From contig CAIOHT010000156.1 of the NCBI GenBank assembly GCA_903858185.1, forward strand, positions 1-53,250: a stretch of 53,250 nucleotides of DNA, read 5' to 3'. The notes beneath the pieces were generated by a model. It ran no database searches. It worked only from the letters and a program-made list of their open reading frames with translations, and was not told where the DNA came from. The DNA comes from an uncultured Caulobacterales bacterium (GTDB taxonomy: Bacteria > Pseudomonadota > Alphaproteobacteria > Caulobacterales > Caulobacteraceae). Position numbers and translations under genes: made by a program. Positions 25,215 to 33,873 of the stretch are shown one piece after another; positions within the stretch are counted from its first letter, which is position 1, and each line of letters begins with the position of its first letter.

Positions 25215-26327
25215 CTAGGGTTTCAGACCAAGGCCTTGACGGGCGATGATCCCCGTCATGATTTCGTTGCCCCCGCCACCGATCGACTCCTCCAGGCTCT
25301 GCCGCCAGAGCGCTTCGGGAATTTCCCCTTCGATCACGGCTTCGGCGCATCCTAGCTCCATAGCCGCCCGGGCGATGCGCTGCGCCGCATCGCAGTAGGC
25401 CCGCTTATTGGCCGCTGCCTCCACCACGGCGGAGCGGTCTTGCAGGGTGGCCGACAGGACCGACAGGGCGTGAGCCTGGACCTTCAGCACCTCGATACTC
25501 AGCTCGGCCAAGCGGTGACGCACCAGCGGGTCGTCGCCCCGGCCATGATCGCGGAGCCAATCCCTGACCTCCTCAAAATCGCGCAGGACCCGCTTGGGCG
25601 GATACTGGACGTGACGCTCGTCGGCCAAGGAGGCCGACATCATCGTCCAGGCGCCGTTCTCCGGCCCGACGCGCTGGGCGACGGGAACCTCCACATTGTC
25701 GAAGGTAATCTCGGTGAAGACATTGCCGCCCATCTTGGCCATGGGGCGGATACGCAGGCTAGGCGATCTCAGATCAACGATGACGAGAGACAGGCCCGCG
25801 CTACGGCTCGCCGGTTCGCCTGTTCGGCAGAGCAGCCAGAGAAAGTCAGCCTCGTGGGCCCCGGAACTCCAGATCTTCACCCCGTTCAGGCGGTAGACGT
25901 CTCCGACACGCTCGGCGACGAGGCGCGCCGAGGCGAGGTCCGAGCCGGCTTCCGGCTCCGAATAGCCCAGGGAGAACATGGCCTTACCCGTCCGGATGGG
26001 AGGGAGCCATCGCGCCTTCTGTTCGTCATCGCCGTAGCGGATGATCGTCTTGGCCACGATGCCGGCCGACAGCGGCGGGCGGGCGATTCGGGCATAGGCC
26101 ATCTCATCCCACAGGATGAACTCGAAAGTCGGCGGCAGCCCAAGGCCTCCGAGCGCCTGCGGCCAACTCAAGGCGAGCCAATTGCGTTCGCCCAGGGCCT
26201 GGTAGACGCTCCGCAGGGCCCCGTAATCATTGTTGTGCAGGAACTGGAGGACTTGGCGGAATGGGGCCAGGAAGTCGCGGACCTCGGCGACAAAGGCGCG
26301 CTCGGCGGGGGAATAGCTCAGGTCCAT
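25215..26327 (-). CDS. Acyl-CoA dehydrogenase, long subunit of a second two-subunit enzyme
   Basis: 370 residues. Motifs FSLGYSEPEAGSDLASARLV, NGVKIWSSGAHEADFLWLLC, and IGGGGNEIMTGIIARQGLGL at the C-terminus. Downstream of the short subunit gene (26337) by 9 bases, the reverse order of the first pair. The C-terminus reaches within 10 bases of the convergent LysR gene. It would form an alpha2-beta2 dehydrogenase with the 318-residue partner. Confidence 0.86.
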   Translation of the reverse strand: MDLSYSPAERAFVAEVRDFLAPFRQVLQFLHNNDYGALRSVYQALGERNWLALSWPQALGGLGLPPTFEFILWDEMAYARIARPPLSAGIVAKTIIRYGDDEQKARWLPPIRTGKAMFSLGYSEPEAGSDLASARLVAERVGDVYRLNGVKIWSSGAHEADFLWLLCRTGEPASRSAGLSLVIVDLRSPSLRIRPMAKMGGNVFTEITFDNVEVPVAQRVGPENGAWTMMSASLADERHVQYPPKRVLRDFEEVRDWLRDHGRGDDPLVRHRLAELSIEVLKVQAHALSVLSATLQDRSAVVEAAANKRAYCDAAQRIARAAMELGCAEAVIEGEIPEALWRQSLEESIGGGGNEIMTGIIARQGLGLKP

Positions 26328-26336
26328 CTCATCGCC

Positions 26337-27293
26337 TCAAGACGCCCAACGGGCTGGATCCAGACTGGTGGCTGTGTCGGCCGAGAGGCCGGCCATGGCG
26401 TCACCGAGGCTGGGAGACTGGGTGGCGTATTCTTGAATACGCCGCGAGAGCCAGGCCACCGGACCCTGTTCGGTCACCCCGTAGGCGCCATAGGTCTGGT
26501 GCGCGGCGTAGGCGCTCGCCAGCGCCGCCCTCGTCGCCGCTATGCGGGCCGCCAGGATGAGGTCGCCCGCTACGGTCTGATCCTGGTCGGCGGCAAGGGC
26601 CGCCGCCCGGATCAGAACAAGGGCGGCGTCGAGGTCCATGCGCGCCTCCGCCAGGGGAAAGGCCACCGCCTGGAATTCACCAAGGGTCTTGCCGAACTGG
26701 CGGCGCGTCCGCGCATGATCGGTGACCTCTTCCAGCAGCGCCCGGCCGGCCCCTTCCACATAGGCCGAGACTCCAAGTTGAAACACCGCCAGGGCGTGAC
26801 CGGCCTCACCGAGTGATGGGTCCTGGCCTGGCGTCACCCGAGCCGAGGCCGTGCGGCCAAGCGTCGCCACAAAATCGAAGTCGGCAGCGGCTTGGCGAAC
26901 CTGACCGTCCTCGACCACCAGGACCAGGTCGGCCACATCGGCCCAGGGCACAATGGGGGCCAGGCCGAAGCTGACGATCTCCAGCCCTGCGCCGATCGGC
27001 GCCCAACGGGCCTCGTCCAAAGCCATGGCCGCGGCCATGGTCTGGGGGAGCGGCCCCGGAAACCCCATGGCGCCGAGCACGCCCAGGGCGGCGGCGATCT
27101 GCTGGTGGCGGGCGACTGTCCCGTCGCGGGCGAGGTCGAATATCCCAAGCTCCGCCAACTCAAGCCAAAGGTTGCGGCTGAAACTCACCGATCTGCGGCC
27201 CAGGCTGCCCGGGCCGAGCCGACGTTCGCAGAAGCGCCGCAGGCTATCCTGAATGGCGACTTCGTCGGGTCCGAGATCGAGCGCCAAGGCCAA
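26337..27293 (-). CDS. Acyl-CoA dehydrogenase, short subunit of a second two-subunit enzyme
   Basis: 318 residues, short N-terminal domain and a C-terminal domain with ARTRRQFGKTLGEFQAVAFP and YGAYGVTEQGPVAWLSRRI. Encoded immediately before its long partner. ATG 27293 is the only good start. The 157-base gap to the divergent enoyl-CoA hydratase gene at 27451 must hold promoters for both directions; it includes an AT-rich stretch near 27310-27325. Confidence 0.84.
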   Translation of the reverse strand: MALALDLGPDEVAIQDSLRRFCERRLGPGSLGRRSVSFSRNLWLELAELGIFDLARDGTVARHQQIAAALGVLGAMGFPGPLPQTMAAAMALDEARWAPIGAGLEIVSFGLAPIVPWADVADLVLVVEDGQVRQAAADFDFVATLGRTASARVTPGQDPSLGEAGHALAVFQLGVSAYVEGAGRALLEEVTDHARTRRQFGKTLGEFQAVAFPLAEARMDLDAALVLIRAAALAADQDQTVAGDLILAARIAATRAALASAYAAHQTYGAYGVTEQGPVAWLSRRIQEYATQSPSLGDAMAGLSADTATSLDPARWAS

Positions 27294-27450
27294 GCCTTGT
27301 CCTCCTGCTGATGGATGGCTTGATTTGACTATCAGGCCGCGGTCTCGCTTCGAAGGGCTTCAGCTGAGCCGTGGAGGCTCAACGTCTAGTCCCCCACGGA
27401 TCAGAACAATCCTGCAAAATGGCCCCTCCTTAGGAACCTAGGACCGAACC

Positions 27451-28284
27451 ATGTCGAAACCGATCGACCTTACCGGCGACCTCCCTGGCCTTCTCTACGA
27501 AGTGAAGGACTCCATCGCGGTCATTACGCTCAACCGTCCCGAGGTCGGCAATGCGCTCGGCGCCGGAATGAGTGACGCGTTCAAGGCGATCTGGGCGGAG
27601 GTCCGCGACAACGACGCCATCCGGGTCGCGGTAGTCACCGCGGCCGGGGAGCGCCATTTCTCCACCGGAGCTGAGGTCGGACGCCTGACGACGGACGATG
27701 AGAGCTCGGGCTTGGTCAATCGTCCCCTCGATCGCGCGGTCTACTGGTCGCCTCATCAGAGCCAAGTTTGGAAGCCGGTCATCTGCGCCGTCAACGGCCT
27801 GGTGAACGGCGGAGGCCTGCATTTCGTCGTGGACGCCGACCTCATCGTGGCCAGCGAAACGGCCGTCTTCATGGACACCCATGTCAATGTGGGCCAGGTG
27901 GGCGCCTTGGAAAACATCGGCTTGGCCAAGCGTCTGCCCCTGGGGTCGGCCCTTCGTATGACTCTTCAGGGGCGCAGCTATCGCATGCCGGCGGCCCGGG
28001 CCTACCAGCTGGGCTTAGTTGACGAGCTGGTCAGCACGCCGGCCGAGGTCCTGCCCAAGGCCCTGGAGATCGCCGGCGAGATCGCCAAGAACTCGCCCAC
28101 GGCCGTCTCGCTGTCCAAGCAGGCGATCTGGAAATCTTTGGAGACGGGATACTCCCAGTCGCTGGAATACGGATGGTCGCTGCTTCGGCTCCAATGGGGG
28201 CATCCAGACTTTGACGAGGGACCCGCAGCGTTTGGCGACAAGCGCGCGCCAAATTGGAACCCTAGTCCCAACGCAAGGCGCTAA
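27451..28284 (+). CDS. Enoyl-CoA hydratase/isomerase family protein
   Basis: 277 residues of the crotonase fold. Oxyanion-hole segments AAGERHFSTGAEVGRL and NGLVNGGGLHFVVDADLIVA. The region that holds the catalytic glutamates in hydratases is unusual: NVGQVGALENIGLAKRLPLG, with one glutamate (in ALEN) retained. The fold is certain but the reaction (hydration, isomerisation or ring cleavage) is not. Divergent from the second dehydrogenase pair, so probably part of the same degradation module. Confidence 0.8.
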   Translation: MSKPIDLTGDLPGLLYEVKDSIAVITLNRPEVGNALGAGMSDAFKAIWAEVRDNDAIRVAVVTAAGERHFSTGAEVGRLTTDDESSGLVNRPLDRAVYWSPHQSQVWKPVICAVNGLVNGGGLHFVVDADLIVASETAVFMDTHVNVGQVGALENIGLAKRLPLGSALRMTLQGRSYRMPAARAYQLGLVDELVSTPAEVLPKALEIAGEIAKNSPTAVSLSKQAIWKSLETGYSQSLEYGWSLLRLQWGHPDFDEGPAAFGDKRAPNWNPSPNARR

Positions 28285-28707
28285 GACCTGGCCGCGGGCT
28301 GGGCGGAGAGGCGCCAAGAAACGCGGCCTCGCCTTGAGGCCTGGGGTTCCATCGAATTTAGCAGCGTCTTCCGCACCTAAGGCAGGACGGACATCGTCCG
28401 GCCGCAGGGCCCGAGGCCGCTTCTTGAGTTCTGGCGGGGTTGCGACCATCACGCCCCCTCGCCCGGCGGACCTGAGAGCCGCCAAGCTTGCGCAATAGCC
28501 AGAGTACCTGTCGGCCGCTCCAGACGGTGAGGGGTGGACCTACCCTCAACTACCGACGCCGGCCCCCGATTCCTTCGTCCCCCGCAGCGGCGGCATCTTG
28601 CCATGGGCGAGCGCGCCAGCTGTTGAGCGAGCGCGCTCGCCCACCCCAACCATGGCGCCAGAGACCGCCATCCACTAACGTTGTAACTGGATCATCCCTC
28701 GGGGGCA
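28285..28707. other. 423-base stretch without a recognised gene
   Basis: Between the enoyl-CoA hydratase stop and an MFS fragment. Several short open frames exist on both strands but none shows a motif, a good ribosome binding site and a start together. It may be eroded coding sequence, as its composition is coding-like and it borders a gene fragment. Confidence 0.5.
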
Positions 28708-28905
28708 GGCCAGCGCGTGACAATCATCGCCGTTTGCATCGCCCTGTGGAGCGCCATGAAGATGGCATGCGATCTGACAGCCAGCGCCCTCCAACTCGTT
28801 CTTGCCCGGATTGGCGTAGCGATTGGAGAGGCCGGGTGCACGCCGGCCGCTCATGGCATCGTCAACCGCTTCTTCTCTGCGGACCGGCGCGCCGCGGTAT
28901 CCCGT
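28708..28905 (+). pseudogene. MFS transporter internal fragment, inverted relative to its neighbour
   Basis: The plus-strand frame reads GQRVTIIAVCIALWSAM, then LQLVLARIGVAIGEAGCTPA and IVNRFFSADRRAA. This matches a 65-residue internal part (helices 3 to 4) of the intact carrier encoded on the other strand at 28952-30244, with clear divergence at DNA level. Sequence on both sides departs from the family. It is a leftover of a second, inverted carrier gene. Confidence 0.75.
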
Positions 28906-28951
28906 GCAGGCCAGTGCACCATGCGCTCCGCCACACCCTGAGATTTCGCGC

Positions 28952-30244
28952 TCACAGGGGCGCCGATCGCGCGTCCCGCTCCAGATGTTGCCCCGCTCGG
29001 ATGAACGCGAACGCCGAGATCAAGTAGCTCGCTACGGCAAGCAGGAGAGAAAGCCGCAGAGAGTCGGCGCCGTGCGCCTGCCGCAGAAGATCACTGGCTA
29101 TCCCCAGGACAAGGGGCCCAAGGCCAGTACCAATGAGTGTGACAATCACCAGGACGAGGGCAGTCGCCGTGGCGCGCATGCGCGAGCCAACCAGGCTGTG
29201 CACCGCCGAGAAGGTCGGCCCGGCGAAGAAGGTCGTCGCGAAGGTTGTTGCGAACAGGCAGGTGACGATGCCTGTTGGAGTGTCCAGGTAGAGGACGCCG
29301 AGTGCAAAAGGAGCCCCTGCTAGCATGACTAGGCCCGGCGTCCAGAGCCGCCACTTCACCCCGCGCCGCGCTGCTCGGTCTGAAAGGTAACCTCCAAGCG
29401 CCATACCACCACATCCGGCGATCAGTTGTGCGAAGGCCATCCAGCGGCCCGCTTCGGCGATCGATACCCCATGGCTGCGATTGAGCAGCGTGGGGGTCCA
29501 AACCGAAACGCCGTCCCCAGCGAGCGCGGCGAACGCCGCAGCGACGACCACCCAACGGAATGTGGGCCGTGAACCCAACAGCTTTAGAATCTCCATGAGC
29601 GTTCCAGTCGGCGCGCTCTCCACCTCTTGCCTCGGTGGGGGCTCGCGCAGACTGAGGCCCACGAAGGCGGCGATTAGGACGCCTGGCGCTCCAATGATCA
29701 GGAACGCGGCGCGCCATCCGTATTCCGCAGCGACTAGACCGCCGACATAAAGGCCAAGGAAAGCGCCTGCGGAAGATCCGGCCGCATAGACGCCCAATGC
29801 TGTCGCCCGCCTGTCTGCAGAGAAGAAGCGGTTGATCATACCGTGGGCAGCCGGCGTGCAACCCGCCTCCCCGACCGCGACGCCAACGCGGGCAAGAAGA
29901 AGTTGGAAGGCGCTGGCAGTCAGGCCGCAAGCCATCGTCATGGTGCTCCACAGCGCCATGCACACACAGATGATGGTCACCCGGCGCCCGCGATCAGCTA
30001 TGCGGGCGATCGGTAGTCCCGCCATCGTGTAGAAGACGGCGAACGCCGTCCCGCCCAGAAGGCCCACTTGCCAATCGGCGAGCTTAAACTCCGCCTGGAT
30101 GTCAGGCAGCAGGACGTAGAGCGCTGTCCGATTGGCAAAGTTGGCGACGTAGACCACCGTCAGCAGAAGCAGCGCAAACTGGGCGGTGGATACGCGCCCC
30201 TTTCTGGTTAGCGTCTCGGTCGCCGCTCCCTGTTCTGCCGTCAT
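28952..30244 (-). CDS. MFS transporter (spinster-like), paralogue of the carrier at 16525
   Basis: 430 residues, 12 helices. It carries ARIADRGRRVTIICVCMALW and GVAVGEAGCTPAAHGMINRF, with the same layout as the 16525-17796 protein; the two clearly share a recent ancestor. The family exports or imports organic anions, lipids and drugs. AAGGGG lies 11 bases before the ATG. It stands alone, facing away from the enoyl-CoA hydratase, and its own substrate is unknown. Confidence 0.87.
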   Translation of the reverse strand: MTAEQGAATETLTRKGRVSTAQFALLLLTVVYVANFANRTALYVLLPDIQAEFKLADWQVGLLGGTAFAVFYTMAGLPIARIADRGRRVTIICVCMALWSTMTMACGLTASAFQLLLARVGVAVGEAGCTPAAHGMINRFFSADRRATALGVYAAGSSAGAFLGLYVGGLVAAEYGWRAAFLIIGAPGVLIAAFVGLSLREPPPRQEVESAPTGTLMEILKLLGSRPTFRWVVVAAAFAALAGDGVSVWTPTLLNRSHGVSIAEAGRWMAFAQLIAGCGGMALGGYLSDRAARRGVKWRLWTPGLVMLAGAPFALGVLYLDTPTGIVTCLFATTFATTFFAGPTFSAVHSLVGSRMRATATALVLVIVTLIGTGLGPLVLGIASDLLRQAHGADSLRLSLLLAVASYLISAFAFIRAGQHLERDARSAPL

Positions 30245-30576
30245 GCGCGCACAAGCCCCTTATCAGCTGCCAAACCTCGGCCAGAAAGGCACAGTCAGCG
30301 CTTAGTGACAAACATTCTTTTCGCATAGACGGACTCAGTCCGAGCTTGGTGTCGCCTAGGGCATGTCGTCATCTGGGCTGACGTGACCCCCGTTTCTCAT
30401 CCAGCCATAACGAGAGTCCTTGGTTGATTGATCCGCTCCCATTCTCTGGAGCACCTGGAGCTGGAGTTTTCCGGCCCGAGTCAGGGTGACGGGCTGGCTG
30501 CGTCACCCGGCTTTCAGCCCTGTCGATACGGGCGAGGCGAGGATTCCGAATGCACGCTGTCGACCAAGGCTAGATT
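30245..30576. other. 332-base intergenic stretch between two MFS genes
   Basis: Holds the promoter side of the 28952-30244 carrier. Around 30376-30392 there is CTGACGTGACCCCCG; the TGACCCCC element also ends the IS3-like remnant near 47913 and is common at IS3-family termini, so a further eroded element end is possible. No open frame with recognisable homology. Confidence 0.4.
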
Positions 30577-31917
30577 TCAAGCTCCCGCGCAGCCCAGGGC
30601 GCGCCGCATGGGTGCGAGGCCGCGTGCGAAGCATAGGCTGGCCAGGGGCGTGAAGATCGCGGCCGACGCGGCAAGCGACCAGCCGATGCGCGCATCCTCG
30701 GCGAAGACATAGTCGGTGAACGCCGCGACGATCACCGGGCCAAGGCCGGCGCCAACGATATTGTACACCAAAAGGAACACCGCCGAGACCTGGCCGCGGT
30801 AGCGAGCCGGCGTCGTGATCTGCAGGGCGGTGGCCGCCACGGCGATGAAAGGCGTGATCACGGAGGCGAGCACCACGCAGACGACGACGACGGTGGTTTG
30901 AGGAACCAGGCCGGCGGTCACGATCAGGGCGCCAAGGCCGAGCGCGGCGTAGACATAGATCCGCAGATGCGCATCGGCGACCCCGCGCCTAAAGAGGTGG
31001 TCGGCCAAGCGTCCGCTCCCCAGCATGCCGACCAGCCCGCCGATCAGGGTGGCTGCACCAAGGATTAGCCCAACCTTCGGGATCGACCACCCGAGCGTGC
31101 GCGCCAGGAAGGTGGGCGACCATGCGATCCAGCTATAGGCCACGAGGTTCAGTAGACTGAACCCGGCCAGGTGGGCGCTAAAGAAGCCCCGTTGGGACGC
31201 CATGAAGCGCAGGCCCTCGAACAAATTGGGGCCTGCGGTTCGGTCGGTCAGGGCCGTGGCCCGTCGCTTGGGCTCGCTGACAAGGAAGATCAGGAAGACC
31301 AGCAAGAGCCCGGGGGCGCCCGTGACCAGGAACACCAACTGCCAGGCGCTGAACTCGCCCAAGAACGGCACAACGTAGACGGCGCCTTCGCTGGCCAGCC
31401 CGACAATGAGGCCGCCGGCGGCCAGGGAGATCGCGCCGCCCACGATCGCCCCGCTCGAAAAGATCGCCATGGCGAAACCAAGCCGGGCCGGCGGAAAGAG
31501 ATCGGCGAGGATGGAATAGGCCGCGGGCGCGAGGGCCGCCTCTCCAGCGCCCACGCCGAACCGCGCCAAAAGGAGGTGCCAGTAACGGGTGGCGAAGGCG
31601 CCCGCAGCAGCCGCCACGGACCAGAAGATGATACCGCAGAACACAACGATGCGCCGGGGATAGCGGTCCACCGCCCATCCGAGCGGCAGCCCCGACAGAC
31701 TGAAGAAGGCCACGAAGGCGATGCCTTGCAACAGGCTGATCTGAAAATCTGTGGCGCCGAGATCGCGGCGTATGGGCTCGACCATGAGGTTGAGCACATG
31801 GCGATCGAGATAGGCCAGGGCGTAGAGAACGAGAAACACCCCGAGCGCCAAGTATCCTCTCCGAGGATCTTCGAAGGCAGGGCTATCGGGCTTTGAGGTC
31901 TGCGGCGCTGCTGGCAT
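30577..31917 (-). CDS. MFS transporter (spinster-like), third carrier
   Basis: 446 residues. YALAYLDRHVLNLMVEPIRR and LGATDFQISLLQGIAFVAFF mark helices 1-2 of the spinster group; GWAVDRYPRRIVVFCG is the loop 2-3 motif. ATG 31917 has AAGGA nine bases before it; the upstream frame to 31998 is not conserved. It is divergent from the aldehyde dehydrogenase at 32070, with a 152-base shared control region, so it may bring in the amine or aldehyde precursor handled there. Confidence 0.87.
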   Translation of the reverse strand: MPAAPQTSKPDSPAFEDPRRGYLALGVFLVLYALAYLDRHVLNLMVEPIRRDLGATDFQISLLQGIAFVAFFSLSGLPLGWAVDRYPRRIVVFCGIIFWSVAAAAGAFATRYWHLLLARFGVGAGEAALAPAAYSILADLFPPARLGFAMAIFSSGAIVGGAISLAAGGLIVGLASEGAVYVVPFLGEFSAWQLVFLVTGAPGLLLVFLIFLVSEPKRRATALTDRTAGPNLFEGLRFMASQRGFFSAHLAGFSLLNLVAYSWIAWSPTFLARTLGWSIPKVGLILGAATLIGGLVGMLGSGRLADHLFRRGVADAHLRIYVYAALGLGALIVTAGLVPQTTVVVVCVVLASVITPFIAVAATALQITTPARYRGQVSAVFLLVYNIVGAGLGPVIVAAFTDYVFAEDARIGWSLAASAAIFTPLASLCFARGLAPMRRALGCAGA

Positions 31918-32069
31918 CGAGTTCCGGTCCTTCAGCGTCACCTGGGACAAGCGCCCGTCCGCTGCGCCTAAGGTCGAGGCCGGTCGCCTCAGCGTCAATA
32001 TTTATTTTCACTTGTCCAGATCGACGTAGGGCGGCATTGCTCATGCCAAGACCGGCGAGGAGATGGGCT

Positions 32070-33542
32070 GTGAAGACTTACAAGCAACTGATCGATGGGG
32101 CCGCCTGCCCGGCCGCCTCGGGGGAGTGGTTCGAGAGCGACAATCCTTACACCGGTGAGGTCTGGGCGCAGATCCCGCTTGGCGGCGCCGCCGATGTGGA
32201 TCGCGCCGCCCTGGCGGCCTATCGGGCCTTCAAGTCGTCGGATTGGTCGCGCCTGACTCCCTCGGCGCGCGGCCGTCTCCTGGTCAAGCTTGCCGATCGC
32301 ATCACCGAGAAGGCTGCAGACCTGGCGATCATCGAGGTGCGCGACAACGGCAAGTTGCTGGCGGAGATGGCCGGCCAGACTCTCTACCTGGCGGAATGGT
32401 ATCGATATTTCGGAGGCCTCACGGACAAGCTCGAAGGGGCGGTGATCCCGACCGACAAGGCCGATGTATTCAACTATACGCGCCGCGAACCCCTGGGTGT
32501 GATCGGCATGATCACGCCTTGGAACTCGCCTCTGCTGCTCCTGGCCTGGAAGCTGGCTCCGGCCTTGGCGGCGGGGAACACCGTGGTGATCAAGCCCTCT
32601 GAGTTCACCTCGGCCTCGACCCTCGAATTCGCCGAGCTTTTCCATGAGGCGGGCTTCCCACCCGGCGTCGTCAATGTGGTCACCGGGTTCGGCGCCGATG
32701 TCGGTGCCGCGATCGTCGACCATCCGCTCATCGCCAAGGTCGCCTTCACGGGCTCCGACGCCACCGGACAGAAGATCTATGAGGCCGCCGCACGGCGCCT
32801 CAAGCCCGTGACGCTGGAACTTGGAGGTAAGTCTCCAAACATCGTCTTCGCCGACGCCAATCTCGAAAACGCGGTGAACGGCGTTATTTCCGGGATCTTC
32901 GCCGCGTCGGGTCAGACCTGCATCGCCGGGTCGCGGCTCCTCGTCCAGCGTTCCATCCATGACGCCTTCGTCGAGCGGGTGGTCGATGTCGCCCGCCAGG
33001 CCCGTCGGGGCGATCCTATGGACCCCCTCACCCAGATCGGCCCGATCACCACACCGCCCCAATTCGAGAAGGTCATGCATTACATCGATGTGGCGCGCGA
33101 GGATGGAGCCGAGTGCCGGTTGGGCGGAGCGCCCGACACCGACCTCCCGGGGGGCCGGTTCGTGCAGCCGACCATCTTCACCGGGGTGGACAACAACATG
33201 CGCATCGCCCGTGAGGAGGTGTTCGGCCCGGTGCTGTCCGTCATCCCCTTTGATGACGAAGCTCACGCCCTCCACATCGCCAATGACAGCGATTTCGGGC
33301 TGGCGGCCGGGGTCTGGACCGACGACATTGCGCGGGCCTTCCGGATGAGCGAACGGCTCGAGGCCGGAACGGTCTGGGTCAATACCTATCGCGCCGTCAG
33401 TTTCACTTCTCCGTTTGGCGGCTACAAGCGCAGTGGTCTTGGCCGCGAAAGCGGGATGGAGGCTGTCGACGGGTATCTTCAAACCAAGTCGGTCTGGATC
33501 AGCCTGGCGGACAAGGTCGCCAACCCCTTCGTTATGCGGTAG
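32070..33542 (+). CDS. NAD(P)-dependent aldehyde dehydrogenase
   Basis: 490 residues, standard for the superfamily. Signature motifs: MITPWNSPLLLLAWKLAPAL, FTGSDATGQKIYEAA, the general-base glutamate in VTLELGGKSPNIVF and the nucleophile in ASGQTCIAGSRLLV. GTG 32070 is selected because GAGGAG lies 8 bases before it and the protein starts with VKTYKQLIDG, the usual opening. It is near a PuuR-like regulator and a class III aminotransferase, so it may oxidise an aminoaldehyde or semialdehyde; the MFS carrier diverges from it. Confidence 0.9.
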   Translation: MKTYKQLIDGAACPAASGEWFESDNPYTGEVWAQIPLGGAADVDRAALAAYRAFKSSDWSRLTPSARGRLLVKLADRITEKAADLAIIEVRDNGKLLAEMAGQTLYLAEWYRYFGGLTDKLEGAVIPTDKADVFNYTRREPLGVIGMITPWNSPLLLLAWKLAPALAAGNTVVIKPSEFTSASTLEFAELFHEAGFPPGVVNVVTGFGADVGAAIVDHPLIAKVAFTGSDATGQKIYEAAARRLKPVTLELGGKSPNIVFADANLENAVNGVISGIFAASGQTCIAGSRLLVQRSIHDAFVERVVDVARQARRGDPMDPLTQIGPITTPPQFEKVMHYIDVAREDGAECRLGGAPDTDLPGGRFVQPTIFTGVDNNMRIAREEVFGPVLSVIPFDDEAHALHIANDSDFGLAAGVWTDDIARAFRMSERLEAGTVWVNTYRAVSFTSPFGGYKRSGLGRESGMEAVDGYLQTKSVWISLADKVANPFVMR

Positions 33543-33615
33543 CTGGCGCCATCTTTGCCCGTGCGGCATCCTGCCCTCGGTTTCCAGGCACAGGCCGCGA
33601 GATTGAAAACGTAAA

Positions 33616-33636
33616 AAACTGACGCAGGATCAGTTT
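33616..33636. promoter_or_regulatory. Inverted repeat upstream of the small membrane protein gene
   Basis: AAACTGA-CGCAGGA-TCAGTTT is a perfect 7-bp inverted repeat 40 bases before the start of the 42-residue membrane protein and between it and the aldehyde dehydrogenase. Its size and AT-rich arms suit a dimeric repressor such as an XRE or TetR protein; the XRE-cupin regulator nearby is the obvious candidate. Confidence 0.35.
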
Positions 33637-33675
33637 AAGCACGGTTCTTCACAGCGCGGGCCGGGGAGGTCACGC

Positions 33676-33804
33676 ATGGATTATCGCGCTTCGAGAACGC
33701 GTGGCCTAAAGTGCATCCTGGCGATGAGCGCGATCCTGGCCTCGATGGTCTTCACTTGGCTGGCCCTCGCGGTGGCGGTGGAAAGGTCCCTAACCGGCCT
33801 GTAG
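33676..33804 (+). CDS. Small single-pass membrane protein, 42 residues
   Basis: ATG 33676 is preceded by GGGGAGGT at 6 bases, the strongest ribosome binding site in the area. The product has a basic N-terminus (MDYRASRTRGLK) and one hydrophobic helix (ILAMSAILASMVFTWLALAV) before VERSLTGL and TAG. No family recognised. A sequence of this kind is found as an accessory subunit or a membrane-bound regulator in other systems, but nothing here shows which. It lies between the aldehyde dehydrogenase and the convergent XRE-cupin regulator. Confidence 0.6.
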   Translation: MDYRASRTRGLKCILAMSAILASMVFTWLALAVAVERSLTGL

Positions 33805-33873
33805 GTCCGACTTTGGCCGGCCGGGTCGGCACGCGAGCCGTGACCTGTCGCTCAGTTCCGCGGTGGTGATCAG

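Noticed and set aside
25440-26816. Plus-strand open frame of 458 codons across two dehydrogenase genes
   Set aside because: It spans the gap between two real minus-strand genes and has no recognisable domain.
28488-29027. Plus-strand frame of 179 codons over the MFS fragment
   Set aside because: It is in a different frame from the recognisable MFS sequence (28717 onward) and crosses into the antisense of the next carrier.
31995-33569. Long open frame on the minus strand opposite the aldehyde dehydrogenase (524 codons)
   Set aside because: It is the antisense shadow of an intact, well-conserved gene; no motif, and high GC keeps stops rare.
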